From NCBI RefSeq assembly GCF_003259375.1, contig NZ_QLLN01000002.1, forward strand, positions 1 through 64,000: a stretch of 64,000 nt of DNA, read 5' to 3'. Source of the stretch: Arenibacter echinorum (lineage in GTDB: Bacteria; Bacteroidota; Bacteroidia; Flavobacteriales; Flavobacteriaceae). The notes under the pieces are model-generated. The model ran no database searches and was not told the DNA's origin. It was given only the letters and a program-made list of their open reading frames with translations. Position 1 is the stretch's first letter. Each line of letters begins with the position of its first letter. This document shows, one piece after another, positions 43,115-52,461 of this stretch. The position numbers and the translations under genes were made by a program.

Positions 43115-43523
43115 TAGTTTCTGGTTTCTTTTTGAGGTCGGGATTCAACTTTTCTTTGGCCTCCATTAAAGAATCCTGCTTCTGCTGCCTTTCATCTTCA
43201 AAAAACTTTTCATCCTTCTCCAATCTATCTTTTACCTTGGTGTAGATAGCCTCGTAAACAGTGGGCATAGAGGCATAGTAGGTATCACTTTTTACAAATT
43301 GAACGCTGTCTATCCCATACTTGGTATAGATATACCCCATGGGCTCAATGTCATATTCGTTTAAAATGCTTTCGTTAATTATCTTACCGGCATTTAATAA
43401 TGAAATGTCGTATAAAATGGTGGCCATTTTATCTTCCGGAATAAGGTTTTCCGGTTTCTCCACCACCTTCTCATTACATGAAAACAACAGCCCTAGAAAA
43501 ACGACAACTATATATTTTAGCAT
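43095..43523 (-). CDS. DUF4296 lipoprotein
   Basis: A 142-residue protein. It has a lipoprotein signal ending in LLFSC, then the DUF4296 core (PENLIPEDKMATILYDISLLNAG) and a lysine/glutamate-rich coiled C-terminus. The family is confined to Bacteroidota and has no known function. It starts where the dihydroorotase gene ends (1-bp overlap), and it overlaps the convergent SDR gene by 20 bp. Confidence 0.85.
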   Translation of the reverse strand: MLKYIVVVFLGLLFSCNEKVVEKPENLIPEDKMATILYDISLLNAGKIINESILNEYDIEPMGYIYTKYGIDSVQFVKSDTYYASMPTVYEAIYTKVKDRLEKDEKFFEDERQQKQDSLMEAKEKLNPDLKKKPETTKDTLP

Positions 43524-44863
43524 TACTCTCTATTATAAGTTAACCTCATGGCTTTTCGCTCTTTCGAAAAATTGCCGTTCTCATAGGCCAAATGGCCATT
43601 TACAAAGGTATGGGTTATCCTGGATTTGAACGAGTTACCTTCAAAGGGGGACCACCCGCATTTATAGGCGATATTTTCCTTGGTCACTGTCCAGGAATCA
43701 TTAAGATCCAACACCACTAAGTCAGCATAAAAACCTTCCCGAATAAAACCCCGTTTTTTTATTTGGAACAACTTTGCCGGATTATGGCACATTTTCTCTA
43801 CAATTTTCTCCAAACTTATCTTTCCGCTGTGATATTTCTCCAGCATTGCCGGCAAGGCATGCTGTACCAATGGGCCTCCAGAGGGAGCGGAAGTGTACAT
43901 GTTGTTCTTTTCTTCTAATGTATGTGGTGCATGGTCCGTGGCAACTACATCTATACGATCGTCCAATAAGGCCTCCCATAGCTGATCCCTATCCGTTGCA
44001 GTTTTAACGGCCGGATTCCATTTAATCAGGGTTCCTTTAGTATCGTAATCCTCTTCGGAAAACCAAAGATGGTGAATACAGACCTCTGCAGTAATCTTTT
44101 TATCCTCCAATGGAATATCGTTCCTAAAAAGCTCGGTTTCTATTCCTGTAGATAGGTGAAAGACATGAAATCTTGCTCCTGTTTTTTTGGCCAGGGCAAT
44201 GGCCCTTGAGGAAGAAAGATAACAGGCTTCGGCACTCCTGATCAAAGGATGGTATTTTACGGGAATATCATCCCCATATTGTGCCTTATATTTCGCAAAA
44301 TTTGCCTTAATAGTGGCCTCATCTTCGCAATGTGCAGAAATGACCATCTCCGTATTCCTAAATATTTTTTCTATCACCTCTTCATTGTCTACCAACATAT
44401 TACCCGTAGAGGAACCTAAAAAGAGTTTAATCCCGGAACAGGCATTCTTATCCAATTTTTTTATCTCTTCCAAATTGTCATTAGTACCTCCGAACAAAAA
44501 AGAGTAATTGGCAAAAGCAGAATTTCTTGCCATTTCAAACTTTTCCTCCAAAGCTTCAATGGTGGTTGTTTGGGGATTGGTATTGGGCTGTTCCATGAAG
44601 GAGGTTATTCCGCCGGCAACCGCTGCCCGACTTTCCGTAGCAATAGTGCCCTTATGGGTGAGACCAGGTTCCCTAAAATGTACTTGATCGTCTATGGCTC
44701 CCGGTATTACATATTTCCCTTCCAAATCGATAACATTGGCAACACCATCCGATGAAATCTGATCCTCAATTTTAAGAATAACATCATCCTCCAAAAGTAT
44801 ATCGGCAGGGAATATTCTATTGTCGTTAACGATTGTAGCGTTTTTTATAAGTATTCTTCCCAT
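43523..44863 (-). CDS. pyrC: Dihydroorotase (class I type)
   Basis: A 446-residue amidohydrolase that forms dihydroorotate in pyrimidine synthesis. It has GAIDDQVHFREPGLTHKGT (about 55-73), a KLFLGSSTGNM segment with the usual bridging lysine, SAHCEDE, VFHLST and VATDHAPH. In most class I enzymes the first motif is HVH; here it reads QVH, with Q60 in place of the first metal-binding His. The same appears typical of Bacteroidota members, so it is probably functional. It starts 1 bp after the stop of the DPM1-like gene. Confidence 0.88.
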   Translation of the reverse strand: MGRILIKNATIVNDNRIFPADILLEDDVILKIEDQISSDGVANVIDLEGKYVIPGAIDDQVHFREPGLTHKGTIATESRAAVAGGITSFMEQPNTNPQTTTIEALEEKFEMARNSAFANYSFLFGGTNDNLEEIKKLDKNACSGIKLFLGSSTGNMLVDNEEVIEKIFRNTEMVISAHCEDEATIKANFAKYKAQYGDDIPVKYHPLIRSAEACYLSSSRAIALAKKTGARFHVFHLSTGIETELFRNDIPLEDKKITAEVCIHHLWFSEEDYDTKGTLIKWNPAVKTATDRDQLWEALLDDRIDVVATDHAPHTLEEKNNMYTSAPSGGPLVQHALPAMLEKYHSGKISLEKIVEKMCHNPAKLFQIKKRGFIREGFYADLVVLDLNDSWTVTKENIAYKCGWSPFEGNSFKSRITHTFVNGHLAYENGNFSKERKAMRLTYNRE

Positions 44864-44864
44864 C

Positions 44865-45593
44865 TTAAAATTTCTTTTTGTGAAACAAACTGTGCAACTT
44901 CATCTGCAGTACCCCAAAAACGGCCTCGTTAATAATGGAAGCACTCATTTTTGATTTGCCCCTTATTCTATCTGTAAAAATAATAGGCACCTCTTCAATC
45001 TTATAGTTTTGAAGATGGGCCCTAAACTTCATTTCGATTTGAAACGCATAACCAATAAATTTAATGGAATCCAAATTGATGGTTTCCAAAACCTTTCTCT
45101 TATAACAGACAAATCCGGCCGTAGGGTCGTGCACCTTCATTCCTGTTATCAACTTCACATAAAATGAGGCACCATAGGACAATAGTATTCTATGTAAGGG
45201 CCAATTTACCACATTAATCCCCTTTTTGTAACGCGATCCCACGGCCACATCCGCCCCATCTATACAGGCTTGGCGTAGCTTTATAAGATCAGTAGGGGAA
45301 TGTGAAAAATCAGCATCCATCTCAAAAACATATTCATATTTCCTTTCTATGGCCCATTTAAATCCATGGATATAGGCCGTTCCCAAACCAGATTTACCTC
45401 GTCTTACCTCTAAAAATAATTTATTTAAATATTGTTCCTGCAAAGCTTTTACCGCATCAGCTGTACCGTCGGGAGAATTATCATCAACAACCAGGATATG
45501 AAAATCCTGCTCCAAAGCAAAGACGGAATGAATTATAAGCTCAATGTTTTCAATTTCATTGAAGGTAGGAATAATGACCAAGCTATCCGCCAT
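44865..45593 (-). CDS. DPM1-like polyprenol-phosphate mannose synthase
   Basis: A 242-residue GT2 enzyme: IPTFNEIENIELII, VDDNSPDGTADAV and FEMDADFSHSP with the metal-binding DAD. It has no C-terminal membrane helices, as in catalytic-subunit-only DPM1. It would make polyprenyl-phosphate-mannose or glucose for envelope glycosylation. It is 1 bp from pyrC. Confidence 0.88.
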   Translation of the reverse strand: MADSLVIIPTFNEIENIELIIHSVFALEQDFHILVVDDNSPDGTADAVKALQEQYLNKLFLEVRRGKSGLGTAYIHGFKWAIERKYEYVFEMDADFSHSPTDLIKLRQACIDGADVAVGSRYKKGINVVNWPLHRILLSYGASFYVKLITGMKVHDPTAGFVCYKRKVLETINLDSIKFIGYAFQIEMKFRAHLQNYKIEEVPIIFTDRIRGKSKMSASIINEAVFGVLQMKLHSLFHKKKF

Positions 45594-46074
45594 CTAGGTA
45601 TTGCAATTTTAGCAAAAATAGTATTTTAAAAACTGTAGTGAAATATCAGGGAAGTTTTATGATTTTTTTAAAGATTCCAAATAAAAGCGAATGTGAGGTT
45701 TTGGTCCTTAAATAGAACTTCTTTATTGTAGAATTTTAAGACTTCCTAGTAACAATTTGGTGCACTAGCAATAAGGAAGTCAACAAAGAACATCCTTTGC
45801 ATTGGCGGGTATATAAGTTCTTTTAAAGAGAAGGGCACTATTAAAGTTAATGGTACTTTACTTTAAGGAGATATAATACCCAACTATTAGGTTTCTTACC
45901 TTTACCATGGAATTAGTGCTAAAAAAAGCTTAGGTTTGGGCTGATTTTTTTGTCATAAAAGACAATATGTACCCCATATTTGACTTGAAGGATTCAATTA
46001 TTTTGCTTTCAACACTAAAGAGAATGAAATATACGTTGTTAGCAATAATATCACCCAAGTATAAGACCGTATAA
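45594..46074. other. Intergenic gap without a recognisable gene
   Basis: About 480 bp of AT-rich sequence between divergent genes. The one clear feature is an inverted repeat GACTTCCT/AGGAAGTC at 45740-45747 and 45774-45781, with CTAGT/ACTAG nested inside. Promoters for both flanking genes must lie here. No open frame has coding character. Confidence 0.5.
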
Positions 46075-46740
46075 ATGGAAGCTATATTAAGAAATGAGTA
46101 CACCGTAGATTGGATAACCATTATCCTATTTTCCAGTATCTTTTTTATGGTGCTTGCAAAAACTACTTTTTATAGTCGTTTCTTGAACTATATAATCTTA
46201 CCCTTCAACAACAAATATATTTTCCTGTACCAAAAGAAAGACAAACTCTTTAATTGGTTCAATATTTTTTTCAGCATTTTCCAATTGCTTAATTTTTCCC
46301 TTTTCCTATATTTTACATACACCATTTTTTTTAAGATTCCGGAAGAGCAACAGTTCGTTGCCTACGGCATTATTTTTATATCACTCTTTTCGTTTTTTAC
46401 CATTAAAATACTCTTGCAATTGGGCAACGGTTTTATTTTCAATATCAATAAGGTCATTTCCGAAATAATTTTCAAAAAACTCTCCTATCTCAACTATAGT
46501 GGCATTGTAATGCTATTTGCCAATCTTTTATTAAATTTTGTTTTCAGGGAGTCTAAAGCAGTAGTTTTTATAAGTCTACTACTGGTATTCCTTATAAACG
46601 CTATTGGTTGGACCACAACGTTGAGAAATCATCAAAAATTCATCGCCAGTAATTTTGTGTATTTTATTTTGTACCTTTGCGCTCTTGAAATAGCACCAAT
46701 TATTGTAATTGGTAACTATCTAATAGATCGAAACCTATGA
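46075..46740 (+). CDS. DUF4271 membrane protein
   Basis: A 221-residue protein with about six membrane helices, typical of DUF4271, a Bacteroidota family of unknown function. It is rich in Phe and Ile. The stop overlaps the hemD ATG (ATGA at 46737), so it is coupled to uroporphyrinogen-III synthase. The pairing suggests a link to heme synthesis or its regulation, which is inference. Confidence 0.85.
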   Translation: MEAILRNEYTVDWITIILFSSIFFMVLAKTTFYSRFLNYIILPFNNKYIFLYQKKDKLFNWFNIFFSIFQLLNFSLFLYFTYTIFFKIPEEQQFVAYGIIFISLFSFFTIKILLQLGNGFIFNINKVISEIIFKKLSYLNYSGIVMLFANLLLNFVFRESKAVVFISLLLVFLINAIGWTTTLRNHQKFIASNFVYFILYLCALEIAPIIVIGNYLIDRNL

Positions 46741-47483
46741 AAGTAAAAACGATTTTGGTTTCACAGCCAGAACCTAAGATGGAAAATTCCCCTTATTCCA
46801 AGCTTATTGATAAGGAGAAAATAAAGGTAGATTTTAGACCTTTTATCCACGTGGAAGGTGTTGATGCAAAAATGGTCCGACAACAAAAAATTGACCTCAA
46901 TAATTTTACCGCCATTATACTTACCAGTAGGAATGCGGTGGATCACTTCTTTAGAATTGCGGAGGAAATGAGGTTCAAGGTTCCGGATACGATGAAATAT
47001 TTTTGTCAGTCAGAGGCTGTAGCCTACTATTTACAAAAGTACGTTGTATACCGTAAGCGTAAAATATATGTCGGGAAAATGAATTTTCCAGATTTAAATA
47101 CTCTGTTCAAAAAATACAAGGACGAAAAATTTTTGTTGCCATCCTCTGACGTCCTTAAGCCGATCGTTCCCGAAACGCTGGATAGTTTGGGAATAAATTG
47201 GACCAGGGGCATTTTTTACAAAACAGTAATTAGCGACCTTTCCGATTTAAGGGATGTGTATTATGATGTTTTGGTATTCTTTAGTCCTTCGGGAATTGAA
47301 TCATTGTTAAAGAATTTCCCAGATTTTAAACAGAACGAGACCAGAATAGCAGTTTTTGGAAATTCAACGGTTAAAGCGGCTACGGAAGCAGGTTTAAGAA
47401 TAGACATTCAGGCCCCTACTCCAGAAACTCCTTCTATGACCATGGCACTTCAGAGATACATTACTAGTGTAAACAAAAAATAG
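46737..47483 (+). CDS. hemD: Uroporphyrinogen-III synthase
   Basis: A 248-residue HemD-fold protein. Its sequence is weakly conserved, as in the whole family, but shows FTAIILTSRNAVDHFF, YDVLVFFSPSGIESLL and IAVFGNSTVKAATEAGL. It closes hydroxymethylbilane to uroporphyrinogen III. Translationally coupled to the DUF4271 gene; a bidirectional terminator follows. Confidence 0.85.
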   Translation: MKVKTILVSQPEPKMENSPYSKLIDKEKIKVDFRPFIHVEGVDAKMVRQQKIDLNNFTAIILTSRNAVDHFFRIAEEMRFKVPDTMKYFCQSEAVAYYLQKYVVYRKRKIYVGKMNFPDLNTLFKKYKDEKFLLPSSDVLKPIVPETLDSLGINWTRGIFYKTVISDLSDLRDVYYDVLVFFSPSGIESLLKNFPDFKQNETRIAVFGNSTVKAATEAGLRIDIQAPTPETPSMTMALQRYITSVNKK

Positions 47484-47521
47484 TTATTTACGAAAATTAG
47501 TTTAGCAATACCACATTATAA

Positions 47522-47549
47522 AAAACCCCGAGGCAAGCCTCGGGGTTTT
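47522..47549. terminator. Bidirectional terminator between hemD and pckA
   Basis: AAAACCCCGAGGC pairs perfectly with GCCTCGGGGTTTT around an AA loop. The two convergent genes end 38 bp before and 5 bp after it. The flanking A and T runs serve both strands. Confidence 0.93.
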
Positions 47550-47553
47550 ACTT

Positions 47554-49170
47554 TTAGAATGCATATCGTTGCGGTCCTCCACGCCTTATTTCCTCATTGG
47601 CATAGACTTCAAATTTCTTAAAGTTTTCCCGAAAGGCATTGGTTAATTTAAAGGCTGTTTTGTAATAGGCCTCGTCATTGTTCCAAGTTGCCCGAGGACT
47701 AAGCACACTTGATGGGACTCCAGGGCATTCCCTAGGCTGTGCCACTCCAAAAACGGAGTGGATATGATATTTGTCATAACTGTACAATCCTAGTTCACCG
47801 CTTAATGCCGCATGGATCATGGCCCTGGTATATTTCAATTTCATTCTGGTACCAACCCCATAAGGGCCACCGGTCCAACCTGTATTTACCAACCATACGT
47901 TTACTCCTGCATCCAACATTTTTTTACTGAGCATCTCTGCGTATTTGGTTGGATGTAAGGGCATAAACGGCGCTCCAAAACAGGCCGAAAAACTTGGTAC
48001 GGGTTCTACCACCCCTGCCTCGGTACCAGCCACCTTGGCCGTATAGCCCGAAATAAAATGATAGGCAGCCTGACTAGGGGTCAGCTTGGAAATAGGGGGC
48101 AATACCCCAAAGGCATCCGCAGTTAAAAAGAAAATATTTTTTGGGTTCTTACCAATTGACGGCACCTGTATATTATCTATATTATAAATAGGATAACTTA
48201 CCCTGGTATTTTGGGTAATGGAGGTGTTTGTAAAGTCCACCACCCCATCGGCATCCAAGACCACGTTCTCCAAAAGCGCCCCTTTCTTTATGGCTCCGTA
48301 AATTTCAGGCTCATGTTCTTCCGAAAGATTAATGACCTTGGCATAACAACCTCCCTCAAAATTAAAAACGGTATTTTCCTTAGTCCACCCATGTTCATCA
48401 TCCCCAATCAATTTTCTATGTGGATCTGCAGATAATGTAGTCTTTCCCGTTCCGGAAAGGCCAAAAAAGATTGCCGTGTCCCCGTCTTCCCCCACGTTTG
48501 CCGAACAATGCATTGGAAGGCAATTCTTAAATACTGGAAGAATAAAATTCAATGCAGAAAATATTCCCTTTTTAATTTCCCCCGTATAGCCGGTACCTCC
48601 TATCAGGGCTATTTTGCGGGTGAAATTTAGGATGGCAAAATTATGCTGCCTTGTCCCATCTTCCTCTGCCTTTGCCATAAATCCAGGTGCATTGATCACC
48701 GTCCATTCCGGGTCAAAACCAACCAGCTCTTCTTCCGTAGGCCTTAAAAACATATTATAGGCAAACATATTGGACCAGGGATATTCGTTAATGACCCTGA
48801 TGTTCATCTTGTAATCATCGTCGGCACATGCAAAACAATCCCTTACATAAAGTTCCTTTTCATTAAGGTATTTGATGACCTTGTTATAAAGAGCATCAAA
48901 CTTTTCGGCTTCGAAGGGTATGTTCACATTTCCCCACCAAATTTTATCTGCCGTAATATCATCCTTTACAATAAATCTGTCCATTGGGGACCTCCCGGTA
49001 AATTCCCCGGTATTAATAGCTAAAGCCCCGGTAGACGAAGTTACTCCCATCCCCTTTTCCACTGTTATTTCATGTAGTCTTGAAGGCGTCAATTGATAAT
49101 GAATTTTTTTACTGGATATGCCGTACGTCTCCAACGCAATCGATTTAGTTGAGGGTGTTGATGAATTCAT
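47554..49170 (-). CDS. pckA: ATP-dependent phosphoenolpyruvate carboxykinase
   Basis: A 538-residue PEPCK(ATP). It has the P-loop GLSGTGKTTLSADP, the following DDEHGW and the substrate motif EFTGRSP near the N-terminus. It makes PEP from oxaloacetate for gluconeogenesis. It stands alone, ending at the shared terminator with hemD. Confidence 0.96.
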   Translation of the reverse strand: MNSSTPSTKSIALETYGISSKKIHYQLTPSRLHEITVEKGMGVTSSTGALAINTGEFTGRSPMDRFIVKDDITADKIWWGNVNIPFEAEKFDALYNKVIKYLNEKELYVRDCFACADDDYKMNIRVINEYPWSNMFAYNMFLRPTEEELVGFDPEWTVINAPGFMAKAEEDGTRQHNFAILNFTRKIALIGGTGYTGEIKKGIFSALNFILPVFKNCLPMHCSANVGEDGDTAIFFGLSGTGKTTLSADPHRKLIGDDEHGWTKENTVFNFEGGCYAKVINLSEEHEPEIYGAIKKGALLENVVLDADGVVDFTNTSITQNTRVSYPIYNIDNIQVPSIGKNPKNIFFLTADAFGVLPPISKLTPSQAAYHFISGYTAKVAGTEAGVVEPVPSFSACFGAPFMPLHPTKYAEMLSKKMLDAGVNVWLVNTGWTGGPYGVGTRMKLKYTRAMIHAALSGELGLYSYDKYHIHSVFGVAQPRECPGVPSSVLSPRATWNNDEAYYKTAFKLTNAFRENFKKFEVYANEEIRRGGPQRYAF

Positions 49171-49218
49171 AATAGTTGAGTTTTATTAGAAAAAAAGTGC
49201 TCTGCGAGCTTGTTAGTT

Positions 49219-49611
49219 TTAATTTATTGGTTTTTGATTAAGAACCTTAATGCCCAATAGTATCCAGCCGGTAATAAGGAGAACACCGCCAAGGGGAGTC
49301 AATAGTGCTATTTTCTTAAAATCAAAACTCGACAATTCATTGATGGCCAAAAGGTAAATTGAAAAAGAAAAACAAACAACCCCTACCACTATAAAATAAT
49401 AAATTAACTTTTTGCACTCGTTGATCAACAAGTTGCTACCTCCCAAAATCATAAGGAACAAAGCGTGGTACATCTGGTATCTTACCCCAGTTTCAAAGGT
49501 CTCAATTGCCTTGGCATCTATCATTTTTTCCAAACCATGTGCCCCAAAAGCTCCCAAAAGTACTGCTGTTAGACCGAAAAATATACCAGTGCTAAAAATT
49601 GTTTTGTTCAT
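49219..49611 (-). CDS. DUF423 membrane protein
   Basis: A 130-residue protein with four helices and the DUF423 signature LGAFGAHGLEKM. The function is unknown. It is divergent from the saccharopine dehydrogenase-like gene; CAAATATA at 49635-49642 is a -7-like TATATTTG on the minus strand. Confidence 0.88.
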   Translation of the reverse strand: MNKTIFSTGIFFGLTAVLLGAFGAHGLEKMIDAKAIETFETGVRYQMYHALFLMILGGSNLLINECKKLIYYFIVVGVVCFSFSIYLLAINELSSFDFKKIALLTPLGGVLLITGWILLGIKVLNQKPIN

Positions 49612-49688
49612 AACTTATTGGGGCTTATTTCTTACAAATATAACAATTTGATACCTTAGTATCCGTGAAATAGAAAAGTAAAAAACCA

Positions 49689-51062
49689 ATGCGTCGAAAA
49701 ATACTTGTTGTGGGCACCGGAAAATCCACTGCATATTTGTTGGATTATTTATTACAAAAAGCAGAGGCGGAAAATTTACATATTACTATTTGTGACTTAA
49801 ATCCGGAGGTCCTTCCCAATAGGATAAAATTACATACCTCCTGTACTATTCTAAAATTGGATATTTTCAATGATAAAGAAAGAAGCAAGGCCATCGAACA
49901 AACGGATATAGTCATTTCCATGCTCCCTGCCCGTTTTCATATCAAGGTAGCAGTGGATTGCATTCAATTTACAAAACATTTGGTAACTGCCTCCTATATA
50001 AGTGATGAAATAATGGCTTTGGACCAACAGGCCAAAGAAAAAGGCCTGGTTTTTATGAACGAAATTGGCCTAGATCCCGGTATAGATCACATGAGTGCCA
50101 TGCAGGTAATAGATAATATCAGGGAACGCGGTGGGAAAATTATTCTCTTCGAATCTTTCACAGGGGGGTTGGTAGCCCCGGAAAGCGACAACAACCTCTG
50201 GAACTATAAATTTACTTGGAACCCCAGAAATGTCGTAGTGGCCGGTCAGGGCGGAGTGGCCAAATTTATTCAAGAAGGCACTTACAAATATATCCCCTAC
50301 CACAAACTATTTAGAAGAACCGAATTCTTGGATGTGGAAGGCTATGGGAAATTTGAAGTATACGCCAACAGGGACTCACTGAAATACAGGGAAGCCTACG
50401 GGTTGGAGAACGTACTTACCTTGTATAGGGGGACCATGCGCAGGGTTGGTTTTTCCAAGGCATGGAATATGTTCGTGCAATTGGGCATGACCGATGACAG
50501 CTATACCATTGAGAATTCCGAAGGAATGTCTTATCGCGAATTTGTAAACTTATTTCTACCATATTCGCCTACCAATACGGTAGAACTAAAACTGCGGCAT
50601 TATCTTAAAATAGACCAGGACGATATAATGTGGGAAAAATTAATGGAATTGCACTTATTTGATTCGAAAAGGAAAATTGAATTAAAAAACGCTACTCCCG
50701 CACAAATTTTGCAAAGAATCTTGGAGGACAGTTGGACCTTGGCCAGTACGGACAAGGATATGATTGTTATGTACCACAAATTTGGGTACGAAATTAACGG
50801 AAAAAAAGAACAGATAGATTCCAATACAGTCGTTATAGGGGAAGACCGGACCTATACCGCAATGGCCAAAACCGTAGGGTTACCGGTAGCTATGGCCACG
50901 CTATTGATATTAAACAAAAAAATCACCACTCCAGGAGTACAATTACCAATAAGAAGAGAGGTCTATGAGCCTATTTTAAAACAACTTAAAAACTATGGAA
51001 TTCACTTTAAAGAATACCAGGTACCTTACTTGGGTTATAATCCCGACTCTGTTGCTAGCTAA
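49689..51062 (+). CDS. Saccharopine dehydrogenase-family protein (LYS9-like)
   Basis: A 457-residue protein. The Rossmann start is ILVVGTGKSTAYLLDYLL, and the substrate half includes NEIGLDPGIDHMSAM and FTGGLVAPESDNN, characteristic of glutamate-forming saccharopine dehydrogenase/reductase. In bacteria it may act in lysine breakdown. An Lrp-type regulator follows by 48 bp and probably controls amino-acid use. Confidence 0.88.
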   Translation: MRRKILVVGTGKSTAYLLDYLLQKAEAENLHITICDLNPEVLPNRIKLHTSCTILKLDIFNDKERSKAIEQTDIVISMLPARFHIKVAVDCIQFTKHLVTASYISDEIMALDQQAKEKGLVFMNEIGLDPGIDHMSAMQVIDNIRERGGKIILFESFTGGLVAPESDNNLWNYKFTWNPRNVVVAGQGGVAKFIQEGTYKYIPYHKLFRRTEFLDVEGYGKFEVYANRDSLKYREAYGLENVLTLYRGTMRRVGFSKAWNMFVQLGMTDDSYTIENSEGMSYREFVNLFLPYSPTNTVELKLRHYLKIDQDDIMWEKLMELHLFDSKRKIELKNATPAQILQRILEDSWTLASTDKDMIVMYHKFGYEINGKKEQIDSNTVVIGEDRTYTAMAKTVGLPVAMATLLILNKKITTPGVQLPIRREVYEPILKQLKNYGIHFKEYQVPYLGYNPDSVAS

Positions 51063-51110
51063 GATGTAAAACCATTTTGGTATCTTTATATAGAATTTGA
51101 AGTAGAACCC

Positions 51111-51581
51111 ATGAAATCCAATAACGAAAACGTGAAAATTGATGGTATCGATAAAAAGATACTACGATTTTTGATGGCCGATGCCAGAAAGCCCGTTTTG
51201 GAAATTGCCAGAAAAATTGGGATTTCAGGTGCTGCCATTCATCAGAGGTTGCGAAAATTGGAAGCTTCAGGTTTAATTGCAGGCTCTAAATTCATTATCA
51301 ACCCCAAAGTTTTGGGATACACTACCATGGCATATATTGGCATTTACTTGGACAAGGCCATGAGCAATCCGGTGGCAGTTAAGGAACTTGAAAAAATACC
51401 AGAGGTTTTGGAATGCCATTATACTACAGGGAACTGGTCCATTCTTATAAAAGTACTTTGCAGGGACAACGAACATCTTATGCATGTACTTAACAGGGAC
51501 ATACAGCAGATAGAAGGGGTATCCAGAACAGAGACCTTTATTTCTTTGGACCAACAAATAGACCGACAAATAACGATATAA
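51111..51581 (+). CDS. Lrp/AsnC-family transcriptional regulator
   Basis: A 156-residue regulator. The helix-turn-helix is about residues 10-60 (IDKKILRFLMADARKPVLEI, GAAIHQRLRKL) and the RAM effector domain covers about 75-150. It likely senses an amino acid. It follows the saccharopine dehydrogenase-like gene and lies near alanine dehydrogenase, both possible targets. A terminator follows directly. Confidence 0.9.
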   Translation: MKSNNENVKIDGIDKKILRFLMADARKPVLEIARKIGISGAAIHQRLRKLEASGLIAGSKFIINPKVLGYTTMAYIGIYLDKAMSNPVAVKELEKIPEVLECHYTTGNWSILIKVLCRDNEHLMHVLNRDIQQIEGVSRTETFISLDQQIDRQITI

Positions 51582-51611
51582 AAAAAGGACATCTAAAGAT
51601 GCCCTTTTTTT
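51581..51611 (+). terminator. Terminator after the Lrp gene
   Basis: AAAAAAGGACATC and GATGCCCTTTTTTT pair around a TAAA loop with a single A-C mismatch. The T run of eight supports a Rho-independent terminator; the convergent metallopeptidase gene ends 20 bp later. Confidence 0.8.
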
Positions 51612-51631
51612 TGATTTATAATCATAAAGTC

Positions 51632-52327
51632 TTAGTCCCTACTTCCCAGGACCTGCATAGCCCAATAGACCAAGGTTGCCAAAGATCCTATGGCAGCTAC
51701 CAAGTAAGTTCTAGCAGCCCATTTTAAAGCATCCTCAGATCCTTTGTATTCTTCCGGGGTCACCATATTCTTGTTCTTTAACCAAGCCAGGGCACGGTTA
51801 CTGGCATCGTATTCAACGGGCAAAGTGATAAAACTAAACAAGGTTGCAAGTCCCATCATTATTAGACCTGCCACGGCCACCCAATAGCCAAGACCAACTC
51901 CTGCTGCGGCCCCCAACATAAGCCCCCCAAAGACTACCCACATAGACATGCCTGAGGTAACACTTACCACCGGCACCAATTTGGAACGCATTGTCAACCA
52001 TTCATAAGCCGTGGCGTGTTGTACGGCATGTCCACATTCGTGGGCCGCAACCGCCGCTGCAGAAGCGTTTCTTTGATTGTACACCCCTTCACTTAAATTT
52101 ACTGTTTTATTAACCGGATTGTAGTGGTCCGTAAGCATTCCTGGGGTAGAAATAACCTTTACATCCCTGATTCCGTGGTCTGCCAACATTTTCTCGGCAA
52201 TCTCGGCACCGCTCATACCGTTGCGCAAATGCACCTTGGAATAGAACTTAAATTTGCTTTTTAACTTATTACTAACCAACCAACTTACTAGAGCTATGGC
52301 GCCCAGTAATATATAATACATCATCAT
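51632..52327 (-). CDS. Membrane zinc metallopeptidase, YugP family
   Basis: A 231-residue protein. One N-terminal helix is followed by the zinc-binding motif AAHECGHAVQH (HExxH) and two or three later helices. The family is widespread, and its substrate is unknown. It is convergent with the Lrp gene. Confidence 0.88.
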   Translation of the reverse strand: MMMYYILLGAIALVSWLVSNKLKSKFKFYSKVHLRNGMSGAEIAEKMLADHGIRDVKVISTPGMLTDHYNPVNKTVNLSEGVYNQRNASAAAVAAHECGHAVQHATAYEWLTMRSKLVPVVSVTSGMSMWVVFGGLMLGAAAGVGLGYWVAVAGLIMMGLATLFSFITLPVEYDASNRALAWLKNKNMVTPEEYKGSEDALKWAARTYLVAAIGSLATLVYWAMQVLGSRD

Positions 52328-52461
52328 AACAATTCTCTTTTTAAAATTAATCCAATATACTAAAGTTTCCTTTTCTTAATATCAAGTAATTATTTCTTTT
52401 CTAAATAATCAAAAACCCCGCCAAATTATGACAGGGTTGGATATATGACAAAATGTACGGT

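Noticed and set aside
45930..46121. 63-codon minus-strand frame in the gap before DUF4271
   Set aside because: It overlaps the start of the DUF4271 gene and has no family similarity.
52412..52440. Terminator between the metallopeptidase and ald genes
   Set aside because: AACCCCGCCA and TGACAGGGTT pair with two mismatches and no strong T run; too weak to call.
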